A DNA stretch of 21,688 bases from Alphaproteobacteria bacterium (lineage in GTDB: Bacteria; Pseudomonadota; Alphaproteobacteria; UBA3830): assembly GCA_025998595.1 (NCBI GenBank), contig BNWE01000013.1, forward strand, positions 1 through 21,688. The letters are read 5' to 3'. The translations under genes were made by a program, and so were the position numbers. The notes beneath the pieces are model-generated. The model was given only the letters and a program-made list of their open reading frames with translations. It did no database searches and was not told the DNA's origin. This document shows positions 6,685 to 15,291 of the stretch, one piece after another. Position 1 is the stretch's first letter; every line of letters begins with the position of its first letter.

Positions 6685-7157
6685 AGCATCCTTTTGATCC
6701 AGTTTTTGATGAAAAATCATTTGTTATGATATTAGGAACATTTCCATCTGTAAAATCTCGGGAATATGGTTTTTATTATGGGCATCCGCAAAATAGATTT
6801 TGGAAGGTCATTTCTTGCATTACAAATACCACTCCGATTCCGGAAACGATAGCCGACAAAAAACGAATGTTGTTTAAAAACGGAATCGCTCTCTCGGATG
6901 TGTTGCAAGGCTGTGATATTGAAGGTTCTAGCGATAGTAGCATCAAAAACGCTGTACCTATGGATCTATCGAAAATATTAGACAGCTCTAATATTAAGCG
7001 CATCTACGCCAACGGAGAAAAAGCATTTCAGTTATTCATGAGGTATCTTCATAAAAGTATTGGATGCGAAATTATAAAACTTCCGTCAACCAGTCCAGCC
7101 AATGCAAAATGCGATTTAGAAAAGTTGATTACGATTTGGGGAAAAATTCTGAGCTAA
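6675..7157 (+). CDS. Hypoxanthine-DNA glycosylase (UDG family 6), copy 2
   Basis: 160 residues, identical to the gene at 2052 except Leu18 to Met (A6726). The motifs LGTFPSVKSREYGFYYGHP and LPSTSPANA are intact. It has lost the stress-operon promoter: its start overlaps the stop of the chimeric ankyrin fragment (6675-6684), so it is probably transcribed from the ankyrin or transglycosylase/ymdB promoters. Confidence 0.85.
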   Translation: MQLEHPFDPVFDEKSFVMILGTFPSVKSREYGFYYGHPQNRFWKVISCITNTTPIPETIADKKRMLFKNGIALSDVLQGCDIEGSSDSSIKNAVPMDLSKILDSSNIKRIYANGEKAFQLFMRYLHKSIGCEIIKLPSTSPANAKCDLEKLITIWGKILS

Positions 7158-7342
7158 GACAGGGATCCAAAGATCCCCATCATAATACAAACCAGCTTCA
7201 AAAAGCTGTTGTACACAGAGTCATTGATTGCAAACAACCAAGCTCTAACATTGATAATACTACCATAAGAAATCGTGACTTACAATCCCATTATTTTCTA
7301 TTATCGAGAGTTTACTATTTTGTCCTGCGCCCAGAATGTTTC

Positions 7343-8608
7343 TCAAGAACAAGAAGCCCCTGTTTCTGACGGAGATCTATCTTTTACAAAGCACGACAAT
7401 ACAGCGCCAATTATGAGAGTTGCTAATAGAGCGAAGAATCCGCAGCGATAGTCCGACACGCTGTATATTTTTGCTCCATCCACCATGGTTCCGTTCCAGG
7501 ACCAATCAACGAGCTTTCCTATGAGTGGCATCAGAATGACTCCGCTGAGCATGCTAAACATGTTAACGAAGCTGGATATTGTAGCTGACATGGATTCTGA
7601 AAACGCCAACGGTGCCAGAGCATACTGAAGTGTGGCGCCGCTTGAAAATCCAACCATGAATAAAAGTCCGAACATTACGGAAATGGGAACATGAAAAAAC
7701 TGTATTATGGAGAAAAATATCGCGCCGGAAATGGTTGAAATCATCATGGTCTTCTTGTAGCTATCTATTCTCACGGCAAGATGCGCGAAAAAAGGACTGC
7801 CAACCACAACTCCAAGATAAATCATGTTGCTCGCCAAAGATGCTAATGCTGGATCCACATTATATGCTTTTTTAATGAAAGACACTCCCCATAAATCCGC
7901 CAGTGCACTCAGTGGAGCATATTGCATCATGATCAGAAGAGATAAAATCCATATTTGTGGAGAAATTAGTAACATTTTTAGAGACTTCAGTATTGGAATA
8001 CTCTCTTTTTTCGAAGCATGCTTATCTTGCTTTTTTTCTCTCACCACCGACCAAAGTAGCGCGGCGACTAGAACTCCAAGAACCGAGAATGCCATCATGA
8101 CATATCGCCAGTCGAATTTCTCCACAATGAGCGCCACAATCGGACCGAAGACAACAGGTCCCAAGCATCCAATTGACAATGTGTAAGAGATCAGAATAGC
8201 TCTTTCTTTAGGAGCAAACCAAGTGGCAACGATCTTCATCAGCGATATAAATGAAAAGGCTGAACCGAGCCCCACAAGCATTTGTCCGACACTGGCAATG
8301 CTACAATTGGGAGTTGCGACAAAGAGTGCGACTCCGGAGGCGCACAACAGCACGGCTACGGTGGCGAGAATTCTTACGTCGCATTTATCGATAATAATTC
8401 CGACAGGTATTTGAGCCAAGGTGTATACTATGTAATAGCAACTCACCAGCGCTCCAACTCCTTCGGCGTCAAGATTGAAGAATTTCATATATTCTTCTGT
8501 CAGCACCGTTGGAAATGATGACCTCGCCACAAATTGGTATATGAAAAACACTAGTAACACCAGCCACATTATCAGCGGCAAATAATTCTTTTTTTCTGCT
8601 TTTTCCAT
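7343..8608 (-). CDS. MFS transporter, copy 2
   Basis: 421 residues, identical in protein sequence to the gene at 2720-3985, with the same weak ribosome site and the same divergent arrangement with a transglycosylase gene. Both copies appear intact, so gene dosage is doubled. The substrate is unknown. Confidence 0.85.
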   Translation of the reverse strand: MEKAEKKNYLPLIMWLVLLVFFIYQFVARSSFPTVLTEEYMKFFNLDAEGVGALVSCYYIVYTLAQIPVGIIIDKCDVRILATVAVLLCASGVALFVATPNCSIASVGQMLVGLGSAFSFISLMKIVATWFAPKERAILISYTLSIGCLGPVVFGPIVALIVEKFDWRYVMMAFSVLGVLVAALLWSVVREKKQDKHASKKESIPILKSLKMLLISPQIWILSLLIMMQYAPLSALADLWGVSFIKKAYNVDPALASLASNMIYLGVVVGSPFFAHLAVRIDSYKKTMMISTISGAIFFSIIQFFHVPISVMFGLLFMVGFSSGATLQYALAPLAFSESMSATISSFVNMFSMLSGVILMPLIGKLVDWSWNGTMVDGAKIYSVSDYRCGFFALLATLIIGAVLSCFVKDRSPSETGASCS

Positions 8609-8869
8609 ATATCACCAAAACTGCCTGTCGTGATGGTACTCAAAAACAGCTTGATAAACAATAGGTCAGTTGGTGCTTGTAGCACATGCATCATTGCAAC
8701 AGGTAGCGAATCAGAAAACGGATCCAGCTTCAAGCTGGTAATTATTTCCGTTATCGTCGGCGCATTCGTTTAAAAACATTTAATGAATTGGTTACGCAAA
8801 CTTCACAATATTAACTTTTAACCGTCTTCGGAATCTGAAACCTAGAAAAAATTATTAATTTCATGTGAT

Positions 8870-9817
8870 GTGGCACGGTTTTCGCTCAATAAATTATCGA
8901 GAGCTCAAAAGCGGAAAGTTTCTCGCTTGCGATGCCTCTTGAGTTTTTGTGTGAGGTGTATGGTGTTTTTTGTAAGATTTTTTGTTGTTTGTTGTTTTTT
9001 CATTTCCGTGTGCGATTGCATTTCGGTTTCTGCTGTAGATAATCGTGTTGACCAAAAATCGGACAATGGTAAGTTGAGTATCACTGGAGGACATGAGGGG
9101 GCATCAAAAGCCAAAGTGCAGTATGGAGGAAGATTCCGCCAGAAGAAAAGCGCTCGAGAAGCGTATTTTTCTCCACATGATCTTTGTGAAAACGAGATAA
9201 TAGTGGCCGAGAAAAAACACAATATACCCAGAAAATTGTTAATGGCAATTGGAACAGTGGAATCTGGCAGAGCAGCTGATTCTTCAAAGCAGAAGAGACC
9301 GTGGCCATGGACCATCTGTGCCGAAGGAAAAAGCTATTATTGCTCTACTAAAAGCGCGGCAATCGCCATAGTTAAGAGAATCATGGCTCGTGGCGTAAGA
9401 AATATCGATGTGGGATGTATGCAGGTAAATCTATTGCATCACAGCAAAGCGTTTAAAAATCTGGAGGAGGCATTTACTCCCAAAAACAATGTGGCTTATG
9501 CGGCCAATTTTTTTGCAGAACTGAGAAAAGATGCAAAATCATGGACTCATGCCGTTGGTTACTATCATTCGAGAGCATCTAAATATTATAAACCCTATTG
9601 CAATCTAGTCTATGATGCATGGAAGAAAGTGCAGGATAATAAGGTTAATAATTCCCCGAAGGTTTGCAAGGCGGCTGCAGAAGTAAAGTCCAGCATTTCG
9701 TACATACCGTCCTATTATTCATTGGCAGATAAGGAGATGACTTCCAAGTTACATAAACTTGGTAAGCAATCAATTTCGCGAACCGTTCCAAAGTTCTTTT
9801 TTACAAAGGCCAAATAA
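8870..9817 (+). CDS. Lytic transglycosylase (SLT domain), copy 2
   Basis: Identical in protein sequence to the gene at 4247-5194, including the catalytic Glu131 in VESG and the RPWPWT and DVGCMQVNL motifs. The same start uncertainty applies (GTG 8870 or ATG 8960). It precedes the second ymdB by 34 bp. Confidence 0.85.
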   Translation: MARFSLNKLSRAQKRKVSRLRCLLSFCVRCMVFFVRFFVVCCFFISVCDCISVSAVDNRVDQKSDNGKLSITGGHEGASKAKVQYGGRFRQKKSAREAYFSPHDLCENEIIVAEKKHNIPRKLLMAIGTVESGRAADSSKQKRPWPWTICAEGKSYYCSTKSAAIAIVKRIMARGVRNIDVGCMQVNLLHHSKAFKNLEEAFTPKNNVAYAANFFAELRKDAKSWTHAVGYYHSRASKYYKPYCNLVYDAWKKVQDNKVNNSPKVCKAAAEVKSSISYIPSYYSLADKEMTSKLHKLGKQSISRTVPKFFFTKAK

Positions 9818-9851
9818 TAAAATATATTCGTACAGTAGTTGAGAGATAAAT

Positions 9852-10664
9852 ATGAGAATACTAATATGTGGTGACGTGAATGCGAGATCTGGGCGGGAGT
9901 CCGTTGATAAATATCTACACGAACTAAAAAACAAATTGTCCATAGATTTTGTGTTGTTGAATGTCGATAACGCTGCCGGTGGATTTGGAATTAACAAAGA
10001 GATAGCAAATGCATTTTTCGCTGCTGGAGCCAACGTGCTCACCGGTGGAAATCATGTGTTCGATCAGAATGGAGCGATAGGACTCCTCGAGTCGGAAAAA
10101 AAACTTCTACGTCCGTTTAATATGGCAATCTCCACTCCCGGAAAAGGCGTCTGCGAAGCTGTAACTGGCAATGGCAAAAAGGTTGTGGTGATACATTTAC
10201 TTGGCCAGAAGGATATGCCGTGTGTTGCCAACGATCCATTTGAAGCGATGACTCAATTGCTTTCGAAATATAAACTTGGCCAGACAGCAGATGCAATAAT
10301 CGTTGATTTTCATGCCGAACTTACGTCTGAGAAAAACGCTCTGGGACATTTTCTAGATGGTCGTGTTTCTGCTGTAGTGGGGACGCACACTCATATACCA
10401 ACCGCAGACGAGAGAATTCTAGAGTACGGTACTGCTTTTCAGACGGATATTGGAATGTGTGGAGATTACGATTCCATCATAGGTATGAAAAAAGAAACAG
10501 CGGTAGAGATGTTTTCCAAGAATTACGTGAGGACAAAATTAACATCGGCCAGTGGCGAAGCTACATTTTGCGGACTACTTGTGGATCTGGACGATAAAAG
10601 CGGACTTGCAAAATTCGTAAAATTCATAAAATTAGGCGGAAAATTGAGTCAATCAATTGCCTAG
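9852..10664 (+). CDS. ymdB: YmdB-type metallophosphoesterase, copy 2
   Basis: Identical in protein sequence to the gene at 5229-6041, with all metal-binding motifs (GDVNARSGR, TGGNH, DFHAELTSEK, GTHTHIPTAD). In this copy it is followed by the complete ankyrin gene, which is the presumed ancestral arrangement. Confidence 0.92.
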   Translation: MRILICGDVNARSGRESVDKYLHELKNKLSIDFVLLNVDNAAGGFGINKEIANAFFAAGANVLTGGNHVFDQNGAIGLLESEKKLLRPFNMAISTPGKGVCEAVTGNGKKVVVIHLLGQKDMPCVANDPFEAMTQLLSKYKLGQTADAIIVDFHAELTSEKNALGHFLDGRVSAVVGTHTHIPTADERILEYGTAFQTDIGMCGDYDSIIGMKKETAVEMFSKNYVRTKLTSASGEATFCGLLVDLDDKSGLAKFVKFIKLGGKLSQSIA

Positions 10665-10788
10665 TGCTCGCAGCATATGCGTTTACTGTTTTATTGGCAA
10701 TTGCGAAAAGGGAGTCTTAATGTAAAAACATATATTTTTAATTGATATATAATGTTTGCCGTGTTGAAGTGGGATAATGAGGAGTTTC

Positions 10789-12654
10789 ATGAGTAAGTAT
10801 GCGTATGTTTTGTTGAGCATTATGCTTTCGGCATCATCTTATTGCGATGCCATGAATGAAAAGAACAATGACGGCAATACAGCCCTTCATCTTGCTATTA
10901 TCGAAGAGAATTTTCTTTTTGCGGAAATGATTCTGAGAGAAAATAAAGACATTGATTTTAGTAAAAAGAACAATGATGGCGAGACTGTGCTTCATCTTGC
11001 CGCGTCGACTTGCTCAGACGATAACTTAGCTTTTGTAAAACTCTTGTTAGAAAGAGGAGCGCGTAGCAGCATAAAACTTGGAGATGCCGGTGGAGACACA
11101 GCGCTTCACATTGCGCTAGATTTTGTACATCCAAAAATTGCAGAGCTCTTAATTGACGAAGGAGCAGACGTTAATGCTGTCAATGATGAAAAAAATAGCC
11201 CCCTTCATTATGCGTTAGAGATTGCTGAGAAATATGAAGAAAAATACTTACAAATTCTATCTCGTGTATCATGTAAAGAAAAACGTAGTGACTTATATGC
11301 ACTTGGGAAACAATACTTAGAATTCAAAAATATAGCAAAGAAATTAATTAAGATGGGAGCAAACCTCGGAGCTAAACGAGAAGATGGAGCTACTCCTCTC
11401 CAGCTAATGGCGCATCATCCTGATATAGGCATCGAAGTTCCGACTTATAATAAAGATTTCTTTTTCAAAAAAGAAAACAGTGAACTATTTGATCCGGAAG
11501 ACGATTTCAAAAGAAGAGTTTTAAGGAATTCAAGTGATGAAAATGTAGAAAAACTGATAATGCTTACAAAAAAGACCGGATTAGAAACCATATTAGAGAA
11601 AGAATTCAAGAACTCAAGATTGCGGGTATTGGAGATTCTGGCAGATGACGGCGTCGGAAAAGCTATAGATTACTTATACGAGATTGGATACTGGGAAGGA
11701 AAGGAGAAAAAGAAGACTGACTTAGCATGTCAAGAAGATATGTGCATCGATCTTGCCCAGTATGCAGCGAACAAAAATAATATAAAGAAAAGAAACTTAA
11801 GACTAGACTATAAGCTGCAAAATTTTATTTGCGAGAATGTTAAGGGTAGTTTAGTCGACAAAAATTGCGAAGAACGCTTTCGAGATGGTAGGTTTCTAGA
11901 TGATAAATTTTCATTTGGATACGATAAGTACGATAGTTCCATTGTAAAAGAATATGGATTATTAGTTGAGCCTCCTTCAACGGATATCTATGCTCCATTT
12001 CCAATTGCAAATGAATTCTTGAGTTGTGTTAGCAGTTGGGGTTATTTTCACAAAATAACTGCCGATGACGTAGATAGTGGATGGAAATTGCATATTTCCG
12101 CAAAACCTTCAGCTATTCTCGATGTTGCGGAAATTGTCATTCCTATTTGTAGAGAAGAAGACATTGCATATAAATTTTTGTTTCCCTCAACAATGGGCAA
12201 TTATTGTATTCGTGAGAGGTTCTCTCCAAATAAGCTTTTCTCTCAAAGGGGGAAGTCCATTGTGATTTACCCAAAAAATGATGAGCAAGCCAATAGAATA
12301 GCAGAAAAAATTGATGCGGCATTCCAAAACAGCAACTTAACTAGAGAAAATTTTTATTCGGTTTTTGGAGATTTTGCGGTTGGTAAAACTGGCGGAATTT
12401 ACACAAGGCTCTGTTCTTATGGAGAAGGAGAAACGGGACGTGGATCCCCATGTATTATTCCTGCGACGTTGCAATTGTATGCAATTTCTCATTCGAGCAC
12501 ATTCAATGAATATAAACATCCTTTTGAGAAGCTCAAGCTATATCATAACGCTGAGGAATTGAGTAAAAATGTCTTGGAAATCATAAAAGAAATTAGCCAC
12601 AACTATAACTTTGAGTTGGTTATGAATGTGCCCTCGAGCAATCTATTTGACTGA
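10789..12654 (+). CDS. Secreted ankyrin-repeat protein, intact
   Basis: A 621-residue protein. The first ~21 residues form a Sec signal peptide (SKYAYVLLSIMLSASSYCDA). About four to five ankyrin repeats follow, recognisable from DGNTALHLAI, DGETVLHLAA, GDTALHIAL, NSPLHYALEIA and DGATPLQLMA; a charged insertion of some 40 residues (YEEKYLQILS...KNIAKKLIKM) separates the last two. The remaining ~400 residues match no family I can name and contain many Glu/Lys and scattered Cys. Ankyrin proteins exported by intracellular bacteria are often host-interaction factors, but that role is inference. ATG 10789 is preferred because AGGAG lies just upstream; ATG 10777 would add four residues. The duplicated partner at 6166 lacks everything after repeat 3-4. 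Confidence 0.85.
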   Translation: MSKYAYVLLSIMLSASSYCDAMNEKNNDGNTALHLAIIEENFLFAEMILRENKDIDFSKKNNDGETVLHLAASTCSDDNLAFVKLLLERGARSSIKLGDAGGDTALHIALDFVHPKIAELLIDEGADVNAVNDEKNSPLHYALEIAEKYEEKYLQILSRVSCKEKRSDLYALGKQYLEFKNIAKKLIKMGANLGAKREDGATPLQLMAHHPDIGIEVPTYNKDFFFKKENSELFDPEDDFKRRVLRNSSDENVEKLIMLTKKTGLETILEKEFKNSRLRVLEILADDGVGKAIDYLYEIGYWEGKEKKKTDLACQEDMCIDLAQYAANKNNIKKRNLRLDYKLQNFICENVKGSLVDKNCEERFRDGRFLDDKFSFGYDKYDSSIVKEYGLLVEPPSTDIYAPFPIANEFLSCVSSWGYFHKITADDVDSGWKLHISAKPSAILDVAEIVIPICREEDIAYKFLFPSTMGNYCIRERFSPNKLFSQRGKSIVIYPKNDEQANRIAEKIDAAFQNSNLTRENFYSVFGDFAVGKTGGIYTRLCSYGEGETGRGSPCIIPATLQLYAISHSSTFNEYKHPFEKLKLYHNAEELSKNVLEIIKEISHNYNFELVMNVPSSNLFD

Positions 12655-12663
12655 GTACTAATA

Positions 12664-13062
12664 TGTTGAGACTTCTAATTAATTAGTTGGTGAAGCTCCC
12701 CCGATGTAGTATAGGCAATTCACTATCAAAGCGTTTGTTAGTCACAAAATAACGTTGATTTTTGAGTGAAAAATGTTTTTATGTTAGCGCACTTTCAAAA
12801 TAAGTCTGCTATATGAACCATATCACAAATTAATTCCAGAAGCTCAGCTGTCTATTGGTAAAGATTTGACCTATCCAATAGAGCAGGACAACAGCAATAC
12901 AAGGCATTATATCGGGAGATTCAGGCGGAAATCCAAAATTACATCCAGAAGTCTTGAAATGGTCAACTTATCCTTGTTGTTCTTATATCATTTCCAACAT
13001 GGTTGTTTGTTTGAAACATTGCAAGCTAAAATTCACCAACTAATTAGTTAGAAGTCTCGACA
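12664..13062 (+). mobile_element. IS1-family element remnant, internally deleted, with terminal inverted repeats
   Basis: The ends 12664-12694 and 13032-13062 are inverted repeats of 31 bp with two mismatches (core TTAGTTGGTGAA inward, GAGACTTCTAA outward). Between them only the C-terminal part of an IS1-type transposase remains. At about 399 bp the element is roughly half the usual IS1 length and lacks the insA-like part, so it cannot move by itself. It begins 9 bp after the ankyrin stop. No target-site duplication was recognised. Confidence 0.75.
12812..13051 (+). pseudogene. IS1-family transposase, C-terminal fragment
   Basis: Without a start codon, the frame reads LYEPYHKLIPEAQLSIGK, then TYPIEQDNSNTRHYIGRF, then RRKSKITSRSLEMVNLSLL. 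This follows the IS1 InsB C-terminal pattern (GK...T..IE+.N...R..+.R..RKS...S+S.E), including the catalytic Glu in PIEQDN. The stop codon lies inside the right terminal repeat, as in IS1-type elements. The N-terminal zinc-finger/HTH part and first Asp are missing. Confidence 0.7.
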
Positions 13063-13223
13063 CAGGTCTCAAAAAAATATGGGCATTCATGTTATGTCCA
13101 CTCTCGTGGCTTACCAACTCTTGTGTGAAAAAACTGCTATTACTCCTATCTTTCAAATTGTTAGCTAATCCATTATTTGCCTTAGTAGATCCTACGTTAC
13201 GTTGATGCGCACGGTGCAACCAC
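13040..13223 (-). pseudogene. Possible metalloprotease fragment (HESGH motif)
   Basis: On the minus strand an open frame without a start reads NNGLANNLKDRSNSSFF then TQELVSHESGHNMNAH. The HESGHN at 13091-13108 fits the zinc-binding HExxH motif, and its setting resembles the HELGHN motif of metzincin proteases. The frame has a stop upstream and runs into the IS1 remnant. It may be a scrap of a degraded gene cut by the IS1 insertion, or chance. Confidence 0.25.
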
Positions 13224-13399
13224 TATCATCCAGGCAAGCGCAGCGATATCTGGATCCACTTAAATAAGCACACGTTCTCAACTTAATTGGGTATAATTTT
13301 ATTCAAAATTAGAATATTGACTGTATACTAGCCTCAAAGACACCGCAGTCAACCTATCTTAAAAGATTAGGTTGGCCACGGTAAGCTCTAGTGAGAAAA
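13063..13399. other. Gene-poor spacer downstream of pal
   Basis: Apart from the possible minus-strand protease scrap, nothing coding is recognisable. A hairpin around 13352-13374 (AACCTA...TAGGTT with inner TCTT/AAGA) lies 3' of pal on the minus strand and might aid termination, but it lacks a T-run. Confidence 0.4.
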
Positions 13400-13885
13400 C
13401 TACTCAATCACAGAGATGGCAACTCGATTCATTCTATGAACCTCTTCGTTACTTCCCTGTACAGCAATTGGGCGATCTTTACCATAGGAAATCGTTCTGA
13501 CACGCTCTCCAGTAACGCCTTGGTTTATGAGATAATGAGCCGCAGCTTCCGCTCTACGCTCACCAAGCCCTATGTTGTACTCACGGGTACCTCTCGTATC
13601 GCAATGCCCCTCAATAAGAACTTTCTTAGACGAATTTCCCTTAAGCCACTCGGCCTGACGCCCCAAAGTTGCTTCCGCCTCCTGAGAAATATTCGATTTA
13701 TCGAACGCGAAGAATACCCTATCTCCAGCATTGGCAATAAAGCTAGCGGCCGAATCACGTAGACTCTCGTCACTAACAACCGATGATGTTCCATCGACGC
13801 CATTGTCAACGTCCTTTGGGCATTCACAACCGGTTAAAAAAACCAAGCAAGCATACGACACAAGCCCAATAACTACTTTTTCCAT
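13400..13885 (-). CDS. pal: Peptidoglycan-associated lipoprotein Pal
   Basis: An outer-membrane lipoprotein that tethers the outer membrane to peptidoglycan as part of the Tol-Pal complex. It has 161 residues, a lipoprotein signal peptide with lipobox LTGC (lipidated Cys20), a short linker and an OmpA-like C-terminal domain. The domain shows VFFAFDKSNIS, IEGHCDTRGTREYNIGLGERRA and VRTISYGKDRPI, which is the peptidoglycan-binding pattern. The start at 13885 has a strong ribosome site (GGAGAAAGGAAA). tolB, tolA, tolQ and tolR are not adjacent, although pal usually follows tolB; rearrangement by mobile elements is a possible reason. Confidence 0.95.
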   Translation of the reverse strand: MEKVVIGLVSYACLVFLTGCECPKDVDNGVDGTSSVVSDESLRDSAASFIANAGDRVFFAFDKSNISQEAEATLGRQAEWLKGNSSKKVLIEGHCDTRGTREYNIGLGERRAEAAAHYLINQGVTGERVRTISYGKDRPIAVQGSNEEVHRMNRVAISVIE

Positions 13886-14359
13886 TTTCCTTTCTCCAAG
13901 CTATAAATCACAGTAAATCTAAAGCACAAACAATTCGATTATATCAATATCACTATGAAATAAATATAACAAGCGCATATATTCTATATTTGTTGCGACA
14001 CGGACCCATTTTTCACGTAACATGCGGAGTGTTGTCCAAAAGCAACAAACATAGAATAAACGATGCTTCTAACATCTATTCTCAAAAATAGACCTGTTGC
14101 GTAACCGACTATGTTGGAGGATAGACCAACGTGACGTCGAATCCGATAATGATGAAACGCATGTGCTGCAAGCACCGACGACAAAAACCCCAACAGAGGA
14201 AAGTTCGCAATATGTCTAATGAATTGGTATTACCAACATACTATCTATAGTATACAGAAGTTTTTTTGATATTGCAAATTTTTACTGCATATTTTTATAA
14301 AATTTATTGCAAAACATTGATTAACAACAAAATATGTGCACATGCTATGTGACTATAGC
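13886..14359. other. 474-bp gene-free region between tadE-like and pal genes
   Basis: It contains the IS5-like terminal repeat at 14089-14119, the dyad GTGCTGCAAGCAC at 14163-14175, the short palindrome TTGGTATTACCAA at 14224-14236 and a very AT-rich stretch at 14237-14335. It must include the pal promoter; no clear -35/-10 pair was found. The 69-residue frame on the minus strand looks spurious. Confidence 0.5.
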
Positions 14360-15291
14360 TTATGGAGTTTCTTCCGTAGTACCTTCTGGCGCACCTATAA
14401 ACAGTTTTCCCGCTGGAGTATCTTCAGGAGCAAATGTTATAACGCTTCCTATGGTCACATATCCACTAGGTACAACGCTGTTTGCTCCAAGAATGGGCGG
14501 GGAACCGAAAAATATTCCAAGAAGGCCCGGGGATGAATTAAGCATTCCAAGTTCCAGTATAATTCTCTCTTCGTTTTCTTTTATTGGTGGTAAATTCTTG
14601 TATATTTCTGCTGTAGGCTTTGTGGGGCCATTTGAAAAACCGAGAGCCGTTGCAGATAGCGGCACCCCGCTAAAATTCTCACCGATATTGTTCTTCGAAT
14701 AGTCATACGTGATTATTACATTGCTAGCTGCTGGAGTTGTAATAACCTGTATTGTGTCTCCGTTTGGTGCGCTATGATCCTCCGTAACTGGTGGAGTATA
14801 TTCTTCTCCTCTGACGTGTTTTATGGTCATGTATTTCTTTTTTGAACTCTCTCCAACAGAAACGCCAAGAAAAGCCGCATGAAATATTCGTTCAATATCT
14901 TCCGCTGTTATCTGTTTATCGCTGCGAGCTTGGCTGATGGTTTGGACCATATTTGCAGCATATTTGCAGGCGTTTTCCATTTGGAAACGTCGAAGATAGT
15001 ATTTTGATAAGTCTACTATGGCATACAGGACCATAATCATTATTGGAACAGCAAATCCAAATTCTATCAGGACTGTGCCTTTGTTTTTTCTTTTGCATGT
15101 AAAAAGGCTGTGATCTTTCACAAAACATCTCCAGTTTCAATAGAACTCTTGCAGAAGCGACTATATTCAAAATAGAAGAAGGTCACGCAATATGTCTATT
15201 AAAATTATCTCAAATGAAAGTTAAAAAACTTTTACCAACGTGACGCTGGCCTAAAAATTCTCCAACTATAGTCGATTACGCAACAGATCTA
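14089..15291. mobile_element. TadE-like gene bracketed by IS5-like terminal inverted repeats
   Basis: The sequence at 14089-14119 (starting TAGACCTGTTGCGTAACCGA) and the reverse complement of 15260-15291 (starting TAGATCTGTTGCGTAATCGA) match with two substitutions and one inserted base. The ends resemble those of IS5-type elements, and both are bounded by TA. The 1.2-kb interior carries only the tadE-like gene and no transposase. Either it is a non-autonomous transposon with cargo, or two separate IS ends happen to flank the gene. Confidence 0.5.
14360..15121 (-). CDS. TadE-like pilus-assembly/secretion protein
   Basis: 253 residues. A short basic N-terminus (CKRKNKG) leads into a single hydrophobic segment, GTVLIEFGFAVPIMIMVLYA, followed by DLSKYY; this is the TadE/TadG signature with the Glu typical of pseudopilin-like signal sequences. 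TadE proteins are minor pseudopilins of the Tad (Flp pilus) system, inserted in the inner membrane and processed by the prepilin peptidase. The rest (residues about 100-253) is Pro/Gly/Ser rich and not recognised. GTG 15121 is preceded by GGAG at 7 nt, a good ribosome site. No other tad/cpa gene is in the window, so this is an orphan, inside an IS-like inverted repeat. Confidence 0.75.
   Translation of the reverse strand: MKDHSLFTCKRKNKGTVLIEFGFAVPIMIMVLYAIVDLSKYYLRRFQMENACKYAANMVQTISQARSDKQITAEDIERIFHAAFLGVSVGESSKKKYMTIKHVRGEEYTPPVTEDHSAPNGDTIQVITTPAASNVIITYDYSKNNIGENFSGVPLSATALGFSNGPTKPTAEIYKNLPPIKENEERIILELGMLNSSPGLLGIFFGSPPILGANSVVPSGYVTIGSVITFAPEDTPAGKLFIGAPEGTTEETP

Larger units (their letters stand above)
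6635..11232. repeat. Tandem direct duplication, copy 2 (4,598 bp)
   Basis: Same content and order as 2012-6609. At its left edge only the 3' scrap of ogt is present. At its right edge the sequence continues into the rest of the intact ankyrin gene, so the original single-copy locus read ogt - glycosylase - MFS - transglycosylase - ymdB - ankyrin. Confidence 0.95.

Noticed and set aside
13984..14193. 69-residue minus-strand protein
   Set aside because: Lies over the IS5-like end and a dyad, has no homology I recognise and no ribosome site.
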